A stretch of DNA of 26,116 nucleotides from JAIBBG01 sp043748015 (GTDB lineage: Bacteria; Bacteroidota; Bacteroidia; Flavobacteriales_D; Sanyastnellaceae), in assembly GCA_043748015.1 (NCBI GenBank), contig JAYTOA010000049.1, positions 1-26,116 of the forward strand. Reading direction: 5' to 3'. A program made the translations under genes and the position numbers. How positions within the stretch are numbered: the first letter of the stretch is position 1; the number at the start of each line of letters is the position of its first letter. The notes under the pieces are model-generated. The model was not told the origin of the DNA and made no database searches. It was given only the letters and a program-made list of their open reading frames with translations. Shown piece by piece: positions 8,489 through 15,901 of this stretch.

Positions 8489-8597
8489 AATTTTGAATTT
8501 GATTTTTGATTGGTTTAAAGTACAGTGTTCAGAGTTGCACACGAAGCTGTTTGCCGGTGAGCAGCCTTGTTTAATTTTAACGGATCATAAGAATTCT

Positions 8598-9557
8598 TTA
8601 TAGTTTGAATCGCTTGAAATATGTAACGATGGCTGCTTCCACCTCTTCCTTGTTTTCTATGAATGGCGAATGAACCGTGTCACACGGCCATTTCAAAATA
8701 TATGGAAAGTCTGTTCCTTTGTGATGATCAGCTCCAATTGTCCAATCTGCTGTCCCATAAAAGAAAAGTACCGGGACGCTAACTTTGTAGCAATAGGTTT
8801 TGAAGTTAGTCTGATATTCTGAATGTGAAAAAAACTCACCCGAGAGGTCTTTGTTAAGTGGAGTTATAGACTCATTGGTTTCTTTGAGTTTGGCGGCATT
8901 TGCTTTTGTCGAAAATACGAGTTGCCACGATAAATCTTTGTCGTCAAGAATCGTTTTCAGAGAATCAACTTTGCTATGGCACATCACATTTTCGTCATTG
9001 AAATATTCAGAACCTGAGATGTCGAGAAGTTCGCAAGCCTTTGGAATAAATCCTTTTTGCATACTCTCTGAAATATCCAGAGTACAGTTAAACATCATCA
9101 TTCCTTTTAAGGATTTCGGAGAACGCAATGCATAACCCATGAGTATGATACCCGACATCGAATGTCCCGCAATCAACCATTTTTTGATGCCAAGGTGATT
9201 TCTAATCTCTTCAAAATCCATTACCATTCTATCCAGACTATAATTTCCATCAATAGAACTTGCCGACCTACCTGCACCTCGCAGATCAACATAAATCATC
9301 TGCAAATTATTTTCAAGAATGTTTCCAATAGTTTGCTCTACAGAAAAAGAGTTGAAGTCAGGATCGCCTGGAACAAAAAGACATGGCACTCCGGATCCGG
9401 CAACCTTGTAATGCAGCTTCACACCATCAGAGGTGATAAACGCATTCTCTTGTGCTGCCAAATGCAGGAAAATGACAGAAGTGGTTATGGATAAAATGAA
9501 TTTGTGCAACTGAACTCTATTCATATGCGCGCCATTCTGGTGTGCAGAATTTTCCAT
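8598..9557 (-). CDS. Exported alpha/beta hydrolase, prolyl-iminopeptidase-like
   Basis: A 319-residue alpha/beta-hydrolase-fold protein. The nucleophile elbow is GHSMSG (Ser133), preceded by DLRGAGRS (91-98), the signature seen in prolyl iminopeptidases and related hydrolases. The acid is probably Asp271 (YGTADWT) and the base His296 (DTVHSPF). A hydrophobic segment at about residues 18-36 ending LAAQ looks like a cleavable signal peptide. The ATG at 9557 shares one base with the TAA of the upstream gene (TAATG), which favours coupled translation. The internal ATG at 9524 (MNRVQLHKF) would give a more usual signal peptide, so the start is uncertain by 11 codons. The substrate is unknown. The downstream gap to ettA (convergent) holds no obvious terminator. 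Confidence 0.82.
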   Translation of the reverse strand: MENSAHQNGAHMNRVQLHKFILSITTSVIFLHLAAQENAFITSDGVKLHYKVAGSGVPCLFVPGDPDFNSFSVEQTIGNILENNLQMIYVDLRGAGRSASSIDGNYSLDRMVMDFEEIRNHLGIKKWLIAGHSMSGIILMGYALRSPKSLKGMMMFNCTLDISESMQKGFIPKACELLDISGSEYFNDENVMCHSKVDSLKTILDDKDLSWQLVFSTKANAAKLKETNESITPLNKDLSGEFFSHSEYQTNFKTYCYKVSVPVLFFYGTADWTIGADHHKGTDFPYILKWPCDTVHSPFIENKEEVEAAIVTYFKRFKL

Positions 9558-10333
9558 TACTTCACTTTCTCGTTGATAAACTTATTGAAGTCTAACCAAC
9601 TCTTTGCATCAGCTTCAGCATTGTATTCAATCGGTATATTGAATTTTATCCCATTCTCCGTGGCCTGTGGATTGGTGAAAGCATGTGTGGCACCTTCATA
9701 GTTGATGAAAGCAAAATCTTCATTGTTCGCTTTCATTTCTTTTTTGATTTGATCAATATCTGTTTCCGGCACAAATTGATCTGCACCTCCATTACAAATA
9801 AGGACAGCGGCCGTTAGTTTTTCACCATTCACAGCAACACCCGCAAGTCCTCCGTGAAAACTTACTACTGCATCCACAGGCGCTCCCATTTTTGATGCAT
9901 TCAACACCATTGATCCTCCGAAGCAATATCCGATAGCGGCAATTCTCGATTTATTCACGCCTCGTAATTTGATGGCTTCATAGTAACCTGCCATAAAGTG
10001 ATCATAAGCCAGTTGCGGATCGGCGTAGTATGGAGTTGCCAATCCTTGCGCTTCTTGTGGATTCAATCCTTGCTTGCCAGTTCCATACATGTCAATGCAA
10101 AAAGCAATATTTCCTTCACTGGCAATTTTCATTGCCCGGGATTTTGGGTATTCATTTAATCCCCACCATTCATGCACGATGAGAATGGTTTTGGTTGATT
10201 CATTCATAACTTCCGGATAGGCATAGAACGCAGTGAATGATTGTGCACCAATTTTATAATTCACTGAATCCAAAGTTTGTGTGAATCCGTTGAATGTTGT
10301 CATCATTGCGATAAATAGCAGGGTATTTTTCAT
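9557..10333 (-). CDS. Exported dienelactone-hydrolase family protein
   Basis: A 258-residue protein with an N-terminal signal peptide (MKNTLLFIAMMTTFNGFTQ) and a dienelactone-hydrolase fold: HEWWGLN with Glu55, nucleophile elbow GYCFGG with Cys137, Asp185 in GGADQFVP and His217 in GATHAFT. A Cys-Asp-His triad is characteristic of the family, which hydrolyses lactones and esters. Real substrates of exported Bacteroidota members are unknown. The frame continues to an ATG at 10378, but the ATG at 10333 starts the signal peptide directly and is preferred. If 10378 is used, it overlaps the TGA of the small upstream ORF by four bases. The gene runs into the alpha/beta hydrolase by TAATG, so the two exported hydrolases form one operon. 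Confidence 0.85.
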   Translation of the reverse strand: MKNTLLFIAMMTTFNGFTQTLDSVNYKIGAQSFTAFYAYPEVMNESTKTILIVHEWWGLNEYPKSRAMKIASEGNIAFCIDMYGTGKQGLNPQEAQGLATPYYADPQLAYDHFMAGYYEAIKLRGVNKSRIAAIGYCFGGSMVLNASKMGAPVDAVVSFHGGLAGVAVNGEKLTAAVLICNGGADQFVPETDIDQIKKEMKANNEDFAFINYEGATHAFTNPQATENGIKFNIPIEYNAEADAKSWLDFNKFINEKVK

Positions 10334-10374
10334 TTCAGAATTTTGATATGAAAGTAGCAAATAATCGCTAATGA

Positions 10375-10494
10375 TCATGAAATGACGCGGCGAGCCTTCG
10401 GAACTGATGCTTTTTTCCGCTGACGCATACTTACAATTTCAAAATGCTGAGCGAAGGAACATTTGGGATTCACGGAATTGATGGTGCTGATCAT
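10375..10494 (-). CDS. Possible 39-residue ORF coupled to DUF6629 and the hydrolase operon
   Basis: An ATG (10494-10492) overlaps the DUF6629 stop as ATGA and opens a 39-codon frame that closes at 10375-10377. That TGA in turn overlaps the alternative ATG (10378) of the dienelactone hydrolase, again as ATGA. The peptide begins MISTINSVNPKCSF and ends in a very basic tail (MRQRKKASVPKARRVIS). I recognise no family. Double ATGA linkage is suggestive, but the ORF is short and the DNA also contains a CTGAGCGAAGG phrase that resembles dispersed intergenic repeats in related genomes. Coding status is therefore uncertain. Confidence 0.25.
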   Translation of the reverse strand: MISTINSVNPKCSFAQHFEIVSMRQRKKASVPKARRVIS

Positions 10495-11171
10495 GACAGA
10501 TCTTCTGTGAATTGAGATATTGATTCGTTGGAAATTTTTACGAATTCAAATAAAACGAGATATACAATAGCGCTTATAACAGCAGCAAAAAAGCACCATA
10601 CAGAAACGATAAAGTCAACATAGAAAATTGTTGTGATGACATACGAGATTAGGATTGAAACTCCTAACATCCACATGCGTTTGTTTCTTGAAAGAAAGGG
10701 TGGAACAATGGTGGCAAGAACATAAAAGAAGCCTCGGATGTTTCCCAGTAACGGTGGATAATCCTGCAAATACGAAATATGATGCCCTTGGATGCTTGCT
10801 TCAACATGAAATGTCATGAGGCAATACAACAGATAAAGAGAAACGACAGACCCGAGACCCACCAGCACCTTGGCGAAAGTTCTACGGTTTTCGTGAGGTT
10901 CAATATTTAGGATGGACCACGGTGCCCAGAATGGCCATATTACTTGAGCAATGAATAGGAAGATGTATGTGCCCCATTGCTCAAGAAAGGCGAATTCAGG
11001 ATTTGTCAATGAGAGCCAGATAAACCCTTCAGTGATTTGTTGCACAGCAAAAATGATTGGTATTCCTGCAAAGAGTTTTTGTGAAGTCGTTTCCGCTTTT
11101 CGCAATGACGCTATACCAATTATGGAGATAAACGCACCCGCTCCAAAACTTGCGCTGGCAGAAAAACACAT
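10491..11171 (-). CDS. DUF6629 family seven-helix membrane protein
   Basis: A 226-residue integral membrane protein with about seven hydrophobic segments. It begins MCFSASASFGAGA, the conserved start of the DUF6629 family, which resembles rhodopsin-like topology but lacks a known function. A conserved region with EGFIWLSL and FWAPWS lies around residues 50-90. The protein ends in a short polar tail (NESISQFTEDLS). The ATG at 11171 is fixed by the conserved N-terminus. A TATCTTTG box on the leftward strand at 11296-11289 is a possible promoter 118 bases upstream. The gene is followed by a possible small overlapping ORF and then two exported hydrolases, but no functional link is evident. Confidence 0.8.
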   Translation of the reverse strand: MCFSASASFGAGAFISIIGIASLRKAETTSQKLFAGIPIIFAVQQITEGFIWLSLTNPEFAFLEQWGTYIFLFIAQVIWPFWAPWSILNIEPHENRRTFAKVLVGLGSVVSLYLLYCLMTFHVEASIQGHHISYLQDYPPLLGNIRGFFYVLATIVPPFLSRNKRMWMLGVSILISYVITTIFYVDFIVSVWCFFAAVISAIVYLVLFEFVKISNESISQFTEDLS

Positions 11172-11521
11172 ATGGCTTTAGGTATTTATAATTGTGATCG
11201 AACTAATCAGCATTACTTCTCAGAGTTGAATTCATATTACTTTGCAGCACGAATGAAATTCTATCTGTATTGGTAGCCTGATGCATTTCAAAGATAACCT
11301 AATTCCAAGCGATCCGCTTGTTATACTGATAAATCACGAAATGGCGATTGGAATACCCAATATCGCAAGGTGATTCTTCCGGGTGATAATTCCTTAGAAA
11401 GCAAATTGTAACCATTCTACCTCCATTTTCAATAGTGCATCAGCCTGGTCTGAGACCAAGAATTGAGCAGTTCCTTTAGGCGATTTTTTTTGGATAAATT
11501 ATACTTCCTTATTTTTCGATC
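11172..11521. other. 350-base gap between divergent DUF6629 and glycosyltransferase genes
   Basis: No coding sequence is convincing on either strand. It contains CAAAGATA at 11289-11296 (a leftward TATCTTTG -7 match) and a 13-base near-palindrome TGGTCT-G-AGACCA at 11446-11458. A 34-codon rightward frame starts at 11172, but its composition gives no support. Confidence 0.5.
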
Positions 11522-12604
11522 ATTAAAAAAATACTATTCATAGCATCACATCGTCACGACCGAGCTCCCGGTCAACGCTTTCGCTTCGAGCAATATTTCG
11601 ACTTTCTCAAAGAGAATGGATTTCAATGTGATCTCAGTTTTTTGCTTGATGAAGAAGATGACAAGATCCTTTACAGCAAAGGCAATTACCACAAGAAGGC
11701 CAATATACTTAGAAGAAATTTTATTCATCGCTTAAAGGATTTACGCACAGTCAAGAATTACGACATTGTGTTCATTTTTCGTGAAGCGTTGATGACACGA
11801 AGCACTTATTTCGAGATGAAGTTTGCGGAGAAGGGATTGAAAATGGTTTATGATTTTGACGACGCAATATGGATGAATGATACCAGCGCAGCGAATAAGT
11901 TTTTCAGTTGGATGAAGAATCCTGCAAAGATTTCAAAGAGTATTTCGGCGTCGGATATTGTTTTCGCGGGCAATAATTATTTGAGAGAATATGCTGCTCA
12001 ATACAATGACAATGTCGTGGTAGTTCCGACAACAATTGACACAGATGAATATCGGAGATTGCCGCAGATAAAAGCAGATAGCTCAATTGTCATCGGATGG
12101 AGTGGGAGTATTACTACAATAAAGCATTTCGAATATGCCATTCCGTTTTTGAAGAAGTTGAAGGAAAAGTTTGGAGAAAGAATTCGCATCAAAGTCATTG
12201 GTGATAATCAATACCGCAATGATGAACTCAATGTTGTCGGTATTGGATGGAAAAGAGAAGACGAAGTGAAGGAACTTTCCGATATTGATATTGGAATCAT
12301 GCCATTGCCGGATGATCCATGGGCGCGTGGAAAATGCGGTCTAAAAGGATTGCAATACATGGCACTCAGTATTCCAACCATCATGTCACCGGTAGGAGTA
12401 AACACAGAAATTATTCAGGACGGAGTAAACGGATTTCTGGCTACATCAACCGAAGACTGGATAGAGAAGATAGCGCTGCTAATTGAAGATGCAACGCTGA
12501 GAGTTAAGATGGGAGCGGCCGCCAGAAAGACGGTGGAGGAAAGGTATAGCGTACATGCCAATAAGCATTTGTACCTGCGGTTGTTTCGATCTCTTGTAGA
12601 ATGA
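11522..12604 (+). CDS. GT4-type glycosyltransferase with apparent ATT start
   Basis: A 360-residue GT-B glycosyltransferase. The C-terminal donor-binding half is clear: GWSGS (start of the nucleotide-sugar domain), IDIGIMPLPDDPW, then GKCGLKGLQYMALSIPTI and SPVGVNTEII, the usual GT4 EX7E region, with Gln replacing the first Glu. The N-terminal half is equally clear only if the frame is read from 11522. It then begins KKILFIASHRHDRAPGQRFR, the expected first strand and loop of this family. The codon in the methionine position is ATT. An in-frame TAA at 11495 leaves no ATG, GTG or TTG upstream. Starting at the TTG at 11642 would remove that essential first strand. The acceptor is unknown, probably a cell-surface polysaccharide or glycolipid, though no other polysaccharide genes are adjacent. 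Confidence 0.8.
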   Translation: MKKILFIASHRHDRAPGQRFRFEQYFDFLKENGFQCDLSFLLDEEDDKILYSKGNYHKKANILRRNFIHRLKDLRTVKNYDIVFIFREALMTRSTYFEMKFAEKGLKMVYDFDDAIWMNDTSAANKFFSWMKNPAKISKSISASDIVFAGNNYLREYAAQYNDNVVVVPTTIDTDEYRRLPQIKADSSIVIGWSGSITTIKHFEYAIPFLKKLKEKFGERIRIKVIGDNQYRNDELNVVGIGWKREDEVKELSDIDIGIMPLPDDPWARGKCGLKGLQYMALSIPTIMSPVGVNTEIIQDGVNGFLATSTEDWIEKIALLIEDATLRVKMGAAARKTVEERYSVHANKHLYLRLFRSLVE

Positions 12605-12701
12605 TCAAATAAAAGCGCTCTTCATTTCGGCATTTAATGATCTTCTTAACAAATTATGAGGTTGTGTTACACTGCGAGATTACCGCGATACATTTCCCAC
12701 T

Positions 12702-12722
12702 CAAATCACAAATCACAAATCA
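12702..12722. repeat. Three perfect CAAATCA heptamers
   Basis: CAAATCA occurs three times head to tail directly upstream of the DUF1761 start codon, in what should be its leader. Related units occur before gcvT (13357-13370, CAAATCA then CGAATCA) and around ribD. Confidence 0.7.
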
Positions 12723-12734
12723 AAATTGTTACCT

Positions 12735-13187
12735 ATGGAACCACACATGAACATTATGGCGCTTATAGTCGCTTCTCTCATTCCTATGATTATGGGCATT
12801 ATTTATTATCATCCTAAATTGATGGGCCAGGCGTGGATGTCGGCCAATGGATTTACAAAAGAGAGCATAGGAAAGGGGCCAAAGCCGGCCGCATATCTGC
12901 TCACACTCGTTACAAGTATGATGCTCGCTTTCTTCTTTTGGGGATGGGTTACCGGTGGCGGTGGACAAGATTCTTTCCAGGTGGTAGATGCAAAAGATGG
13001 TCACAGTCACGTGACATTCAGCCATGGTATTTTCCACGGCGTGGCATTCTCGTTGTTGGTGTTGCTTCCAATTTTCACCAGCATGGCAGTGTTCGAAATG
13101 AGAAGTGCCAAGTGGGCTGCTGTGAATCTAGGATACTGGAGCATTACAGCAATGCTCATGTGTGGTATCCTCAGCGCATGGCGATGA
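12735..13187 (+). CDS. DUF1761 family membrane protein
   Basis: A 150-residue protein with four hydrophobic helices, roughly at residues 6-22, 53-73, 101-122 and 127-147. The N-terminal SLIPMIMGIIYYHPKLMGQAWM is characteristic of DUF1761, in which an early Tyr/His-Pro pair and a Gly-x-x-Trp-Met follow the first helix. A Gly-rich and His-containing loop (GGGGQDS, KDGHSHVTFSHGIFHG) lies between helices two and three and could face the periplasm. The family's function is unknown. The frame opens at a TTG (12726), but the ATG at 12735 is preferred, and a third choice is the ATG at 12747. A strong terminator follows, so this is a single-gene unit. Confidence 0.8.
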   Translation: MEPHMNIMALIVASLIPMIMGIIYYHPKLMGQAWMSANGFTKESIGKGPKPAAYLLTLVTSMMLAFFFWGWVTGGGGQDSFQVVDAKDGHSHVTFSHGIFHGVAFSLLVLLPIFTSMAVFEMRSAKWAAVNLGYWSITAMLMCGILSAWR

Positions 13188-13215
13188 TAGACAACTGTAA
13201 GTTTTGAATAATTAG

Positions 13216-13251
13216 AAGTGTGGTCTCTGAAAAGCAGATCGCACTTTTTTT
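13216..13251 (+). terminator. Intrinsic terminator after the DUF1761 gene
   Basis: AAGTGTGGTCT (13216-13226), a nine-base loop, then AGATCGCACTT (13236-13246): an 11 bp stem with two G-U pairs, leading into a run of seven T. It sits 29 bases after the stop codon. Confidence 0.8.
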
Positions 13252-13420
13252 ATTAGTTGGAATTTGTAAAAGGCTAACGGCAAGCCTTCATATCCATCTA
13301 AATTGCCTTTCTTTGCAAAACGAAAGAATAAAGCAACTTGAATGGGTTGCATCCTTCAAATCACGAATCAGATTCACAAATATTCAATTCACCAAATCAT
13401 CAATTCAATATATCTCTACT

Positions 13421-14521
13421 ATGGAAATTACAACAGATCTCCGCAACACTGCTCTCACTCACATACATCAACAACTCGGTGCCAAGATGGTGCCGTTCGC
13501 CGGATACAATATGCCCGTTCAATATTCAGGACTTATAGATGAACACAACACCGTGAGAAATGCACTCGGTGTTTTTGATGTAAGTCACATGGGTGAGTTT
13601 ATGGTTAGCGGAAAGGGCGCTTTGGATCTCATCAATTTTGTAACAAGCAACGATGCTTCTAAGTTGATTGATGGCAAAGTGCAGTACAGCTGTTTGCCAA
13701 ATGACACTGGTGGAATTGTGGATGATCTGCTGGTTTATCGTTTCAATGATGAGTTGTACATGCTCGTGGTGAATGCTTCTAACATTGACAAAGACTGGGA
13801 CTGGATCAATTCGAAAAATACATTCGGAGCAGAGCTTGAGAATCTCAGCGATCAAACTTCGTTGCTCGCAGTGCAAGGTCCTAAAGCACTTGAAGCGATG
13901 CAGAAATTAACATCGATGCCATTGATTGGAATGGAATATTACACATTCCACAAAGGCACTTTCGCAGGAGTTGAAAACGTGATCGTTTCAACTACAGGTT
14001 ATACCGGTGCGGGTGGCTGCGAGATATACATGCCCAATGCATCAGCAGAAAAAATTTGGAATGCTGTAATGGAAGCAGGTGTAGAATTCGGCATCAAGCC
14101 AATTGGACTTGGAGCACGTGATACGTTGCGACTGGAGATGGGTTTTTGCTTATACGGAAATGACATTGATGACACCACATCACCAATAGAAGCAGGACTT
14201 GGTTGGATTACGAAATTCACCAAGACCTTCAACAACAGTGAAGCATTGAAAAGGCAAAAAGAAGAAGGCGTTACAAAGAAACTTGTTGGCTTTGATCTCA
14301 TAGACAAAGGAATTCCGCGACATGGATATGAAGTCGTTGATGCGAACATGAATGTAATTGGTGTCGTAACCAGCGGCACACAATCGCCATCGCTAGGTCG
14401 TCCAATTGGATTGGCTTACGTGCCAACAGCGCTCGCAAAAGCCGGTACAGAAATTTTCATCAATATAAGAGGCAAGGCGTTGAAGGGCGTAGTTACGTCT
14501 TTACCGTTCTACAAGGAGTAA
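13421..14521 (+). CDS. gcvT: Glycine cleavage system T protein (aminomethyltransferase)
   Basis: A 366-residue protein, the normal length for GcvT. It takes the aminomethyl group from lipoylated H protein and, with tetrahydrofolate, makes methylene-THF and ammonia. Visible family marks are LGAKMVPFAGYNMPVQY near the N-terminus, FDVSHMGE, the folate-site segment LVVNASNIDKDW, GYTGAGGCEIY, ARDTLRLE and the C-terminal barrel with GVVTSGTQSPSLGRPIGLAYV. The frame is open to 13220, but the ATG at 13421 (MEITTDLRNTAL) is the family start. The 170-base leader between the preceding terminator and this ATG contains CAAATCA-type units. gcvH and gcvP are not in the window, which is common in Bacteroidota. 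No glycine-riboswitch core was seen. Confidence 0.95.
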   Translation: MEITTDLRNTALTHIHQQLGAKMVPFAGYNMPVQYSGLIDEHNTVRNALGVFDVSHMGEFMVSGKGALDLINFVTSNDASKLIDGKVQYSCLPNDTGGIVDDLLVYRFNDELYMLVVNASNIDKDWDWINSKNTFGAELENLSDQTSLLAVQGPKALEAMQKLTSMPLIGMEYYTFHKGTFAGVENVIVSTTGYTGAGGCEIYMPNASAEKIWNAVMEAGVEFGIKPIGLGARDTLRLEMGFCLYGNDIDDTTSPIEAGLGWITKFTKTFNNSEALKRQKEEGVTKKLVGFDLIDKGIPRHGYEVVDANMNVIGVVTSGTQSPSLGRPIGLAYVPTALAKAGTEIFINIRGKALKGVVTSLPFYKE

Positions 14522-14534
14522 AACTCCAATGAAT

Positions 14535-14595
14535 ATTTGCGATTTATGATTTGCGATTTGTGCCACCCTCAAATCGCAAATTACAAATCGCAAAT
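14535..14595. repeat. Long imperfect hairpin built of TTTGCGATT units
   Basis: A 26-base arm (14535-14560) pairs with 14570-14595 around a nine-base loop (TGCCACCCT), with only three mismatches in the middle. Each arm holds two TTTGCGATTTG-like units, so it is both an inverted and a direct repeat. It lies 14 bases after the gcvT stop and 48 bases before the ribD ATG. There is no T-tract, so it is not a classic terminator. An RNA stem that limits read-through or stabilises gcvT mRNA is possible. Confidence 0.7.
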
Positions 14596-14642
14596 TATCG
14601 AGTATAAATTATTTTCAAATTAACTCGCAACACATCACATAC

Positions 14643-15659
14643 ATGCGCCGCTGCCTGCAACTCGCAGAGCAGGGCATGGGCAATGTCGCTCCCAATCCGC
14701 TGGTGGGTTGTGTGATTGTCAATGATGATAAAATCATTGGTGAAGGTTTTCACAAGTCGTTTGGAAAAGCACATGCCGAGGTGAATGCTATCGGTCATGT
14801 TGAAGACAAAGCGTTGTTGAAGTCTTCCACGCTTTATGTAAATCTTGAGCCGTGCGCACACCACGGTAAAACTCCACCATGTGCTGATTTGATTATTCGT
14901 TACGAAATACCTCGCGTTGTAATTGGCTGCGAAGATCCTTTTGATGCAGTTGCCGGAAAGGGAATTGCTCGTTTGAGGGAAAATGGTGTAGAGGTTATTC
15001 AGGATATCATGCACATTGAAAGCCGATTTATCAATCGTCGCTTTTTTACTTTTCACGAAAAGAAAAGACCGTACATCATCTTGAAATGGGCGCAGACCAA
15101 TGATGGTTTCATTGACAAAATAAGAACGGATAAGGTAGGTGTGAATTGGATCACGGGTAAGGAAGAAAAGCAACTTGTTCATCTATGGCGCTCGCAAGAG
15201 CAAGCCATTCTCGTTGGAACAAACACAGTGATGAATGATGACCCAACTTTGACCGTGCGAGAAGTCAACGGAAATAATCCGATAAGGATCATCATCGATC
15301 GTCAACTCAAAACGCACATGGATGCGAAGGTTTACGACCAATCAGCGCGAACAATTGTTTTGAATGAAATACGCGATGAAATTGTGTCCGACAATTTGCA
15401 ATGGATCAAACTCAACGATCACCAGCCATATCTACCTCAGGTACTTTCAACTTTATACGATCAGAATATTCTCTCTGTAATCATAGAAGGCGGAGCATTC
15501 ACATTACAACAATTCATTGATGCCAACATGTGGGACGAAGCGCGCATATTCACAGGCGATATCACTTATGGTGAAGGTCTCAAAGCGCCTTCACTGGGAA
15601 GGGAATTGTCCGTTCAAAATCGAATTGGAAATTCTGATCTGAGCGTGGTTTACCATTGA
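14643..15659 (+). CDS. ribD: Bifunctional riboflavin biosynthesis deaminase/reductase RibD
   Basis: A 338-residue two-domain enzyme of riboflavin synthesis. The N-terminal deaminase carries NPLVGCVIV, the zinc site HAEV (44-47, with Glu46) and PCAHHGKTPPC (zinc cysteines 71 and 80). It deaminates the pyrimidine formed from GTP. The C-terminal reductase starts near RPYIILKWAQTNDGFI (about residue 140), carries VGTNTVMNDDPTLTVR, and ends with IIEGGAFTLQQFI and the final strand. The first ATG is at 14643, but family members normally have six to eight more residues before YM. The preceding codons read INSQHITY, starting with ATT at 14619, so the true start may lie there. No FMN riboswitch is visible upstream. 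Confidence 0.93.
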   Translation: MRRCLQLAEQGMGNVAPNPLVGCVIVNDDKIIGEGFHKSFGKAHAEVNAIGHVEDKALLKSSTLYVNLEPCAHHGKTPPCADLIIRYEIPRVVIGCEDPFDAVAGKGIARLRENGVEVIQDIMHIESRFINRRFFTFHEKKRPYIILKWAQTNDGFIDKIRTDKVGVNWITGKEEKQLVHLWRSQEQAILVGTNTVMNDDPTLTVREVNGNNPIRIIIDRQLKTHMDAKVYDQSARTIVLNEIRDEIVSDNLQWIKLNDHQPYLPQVLSTLYDQNILSVIIEGGAFTLQQFIDANMWDEARIFTGDITYGEGLKAPSLGRELSVQNRIGNSDLSVVYH

Positions 15660-15901
15660 GCTATTTGCGATTTCTAATTTGTAATGTGAGCCGCGACCTT
15701 GCTTGAACACGGAACCTTCATTCCACCGCACAGCCCGCCTTTCAGACAGTAACAAGCAGCCAATGACCAGTAAGCAGCAGCCATAAACTATGCGCTTCCT
15801 TGTTGACACACAGCATAACCAACCTTTAACACAGGAACTAGGAACTTCCAATACTTTATACAGTCAAGAGAGTTTTTCACCTGAACTCTGAACTGTTTCG
15901 G

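Noticed and set aside
8489..8597. Terminator between convergent ettA and the alpha/beta hydrolase gene
   Set aside because: The only pairing, GCTG with CAGC, is too short and has no T-run.
11172..11276. 34-codon rightward frame whose ATG abuts the DUF6629 start (CATATG)
   Set aside because: No family resemblance, no promoter or ribosome site and an unremarkable composition. The shared CATATG is a chance consequence of the leftward start.
13252..13420. Possible glycine riboswitch upstream of gcvT
   Set aside because: The leader is AT-rich and lacks the conserved paired aptamer core. Only heptamer-like units are visible.
14522..14642. Possible FMN riboswitch before ribD
   Set aside because: The conserved RFN-element core is absent. 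The gap is filled by the TTTGCGATT hairpin instead.
15660..15901. Remnant gene between ribD and the M1 peptidase
   Set aside because: Six-frame reading shows no conserved protein blocks. It has only short CAGC and GGAAC word repetitions.
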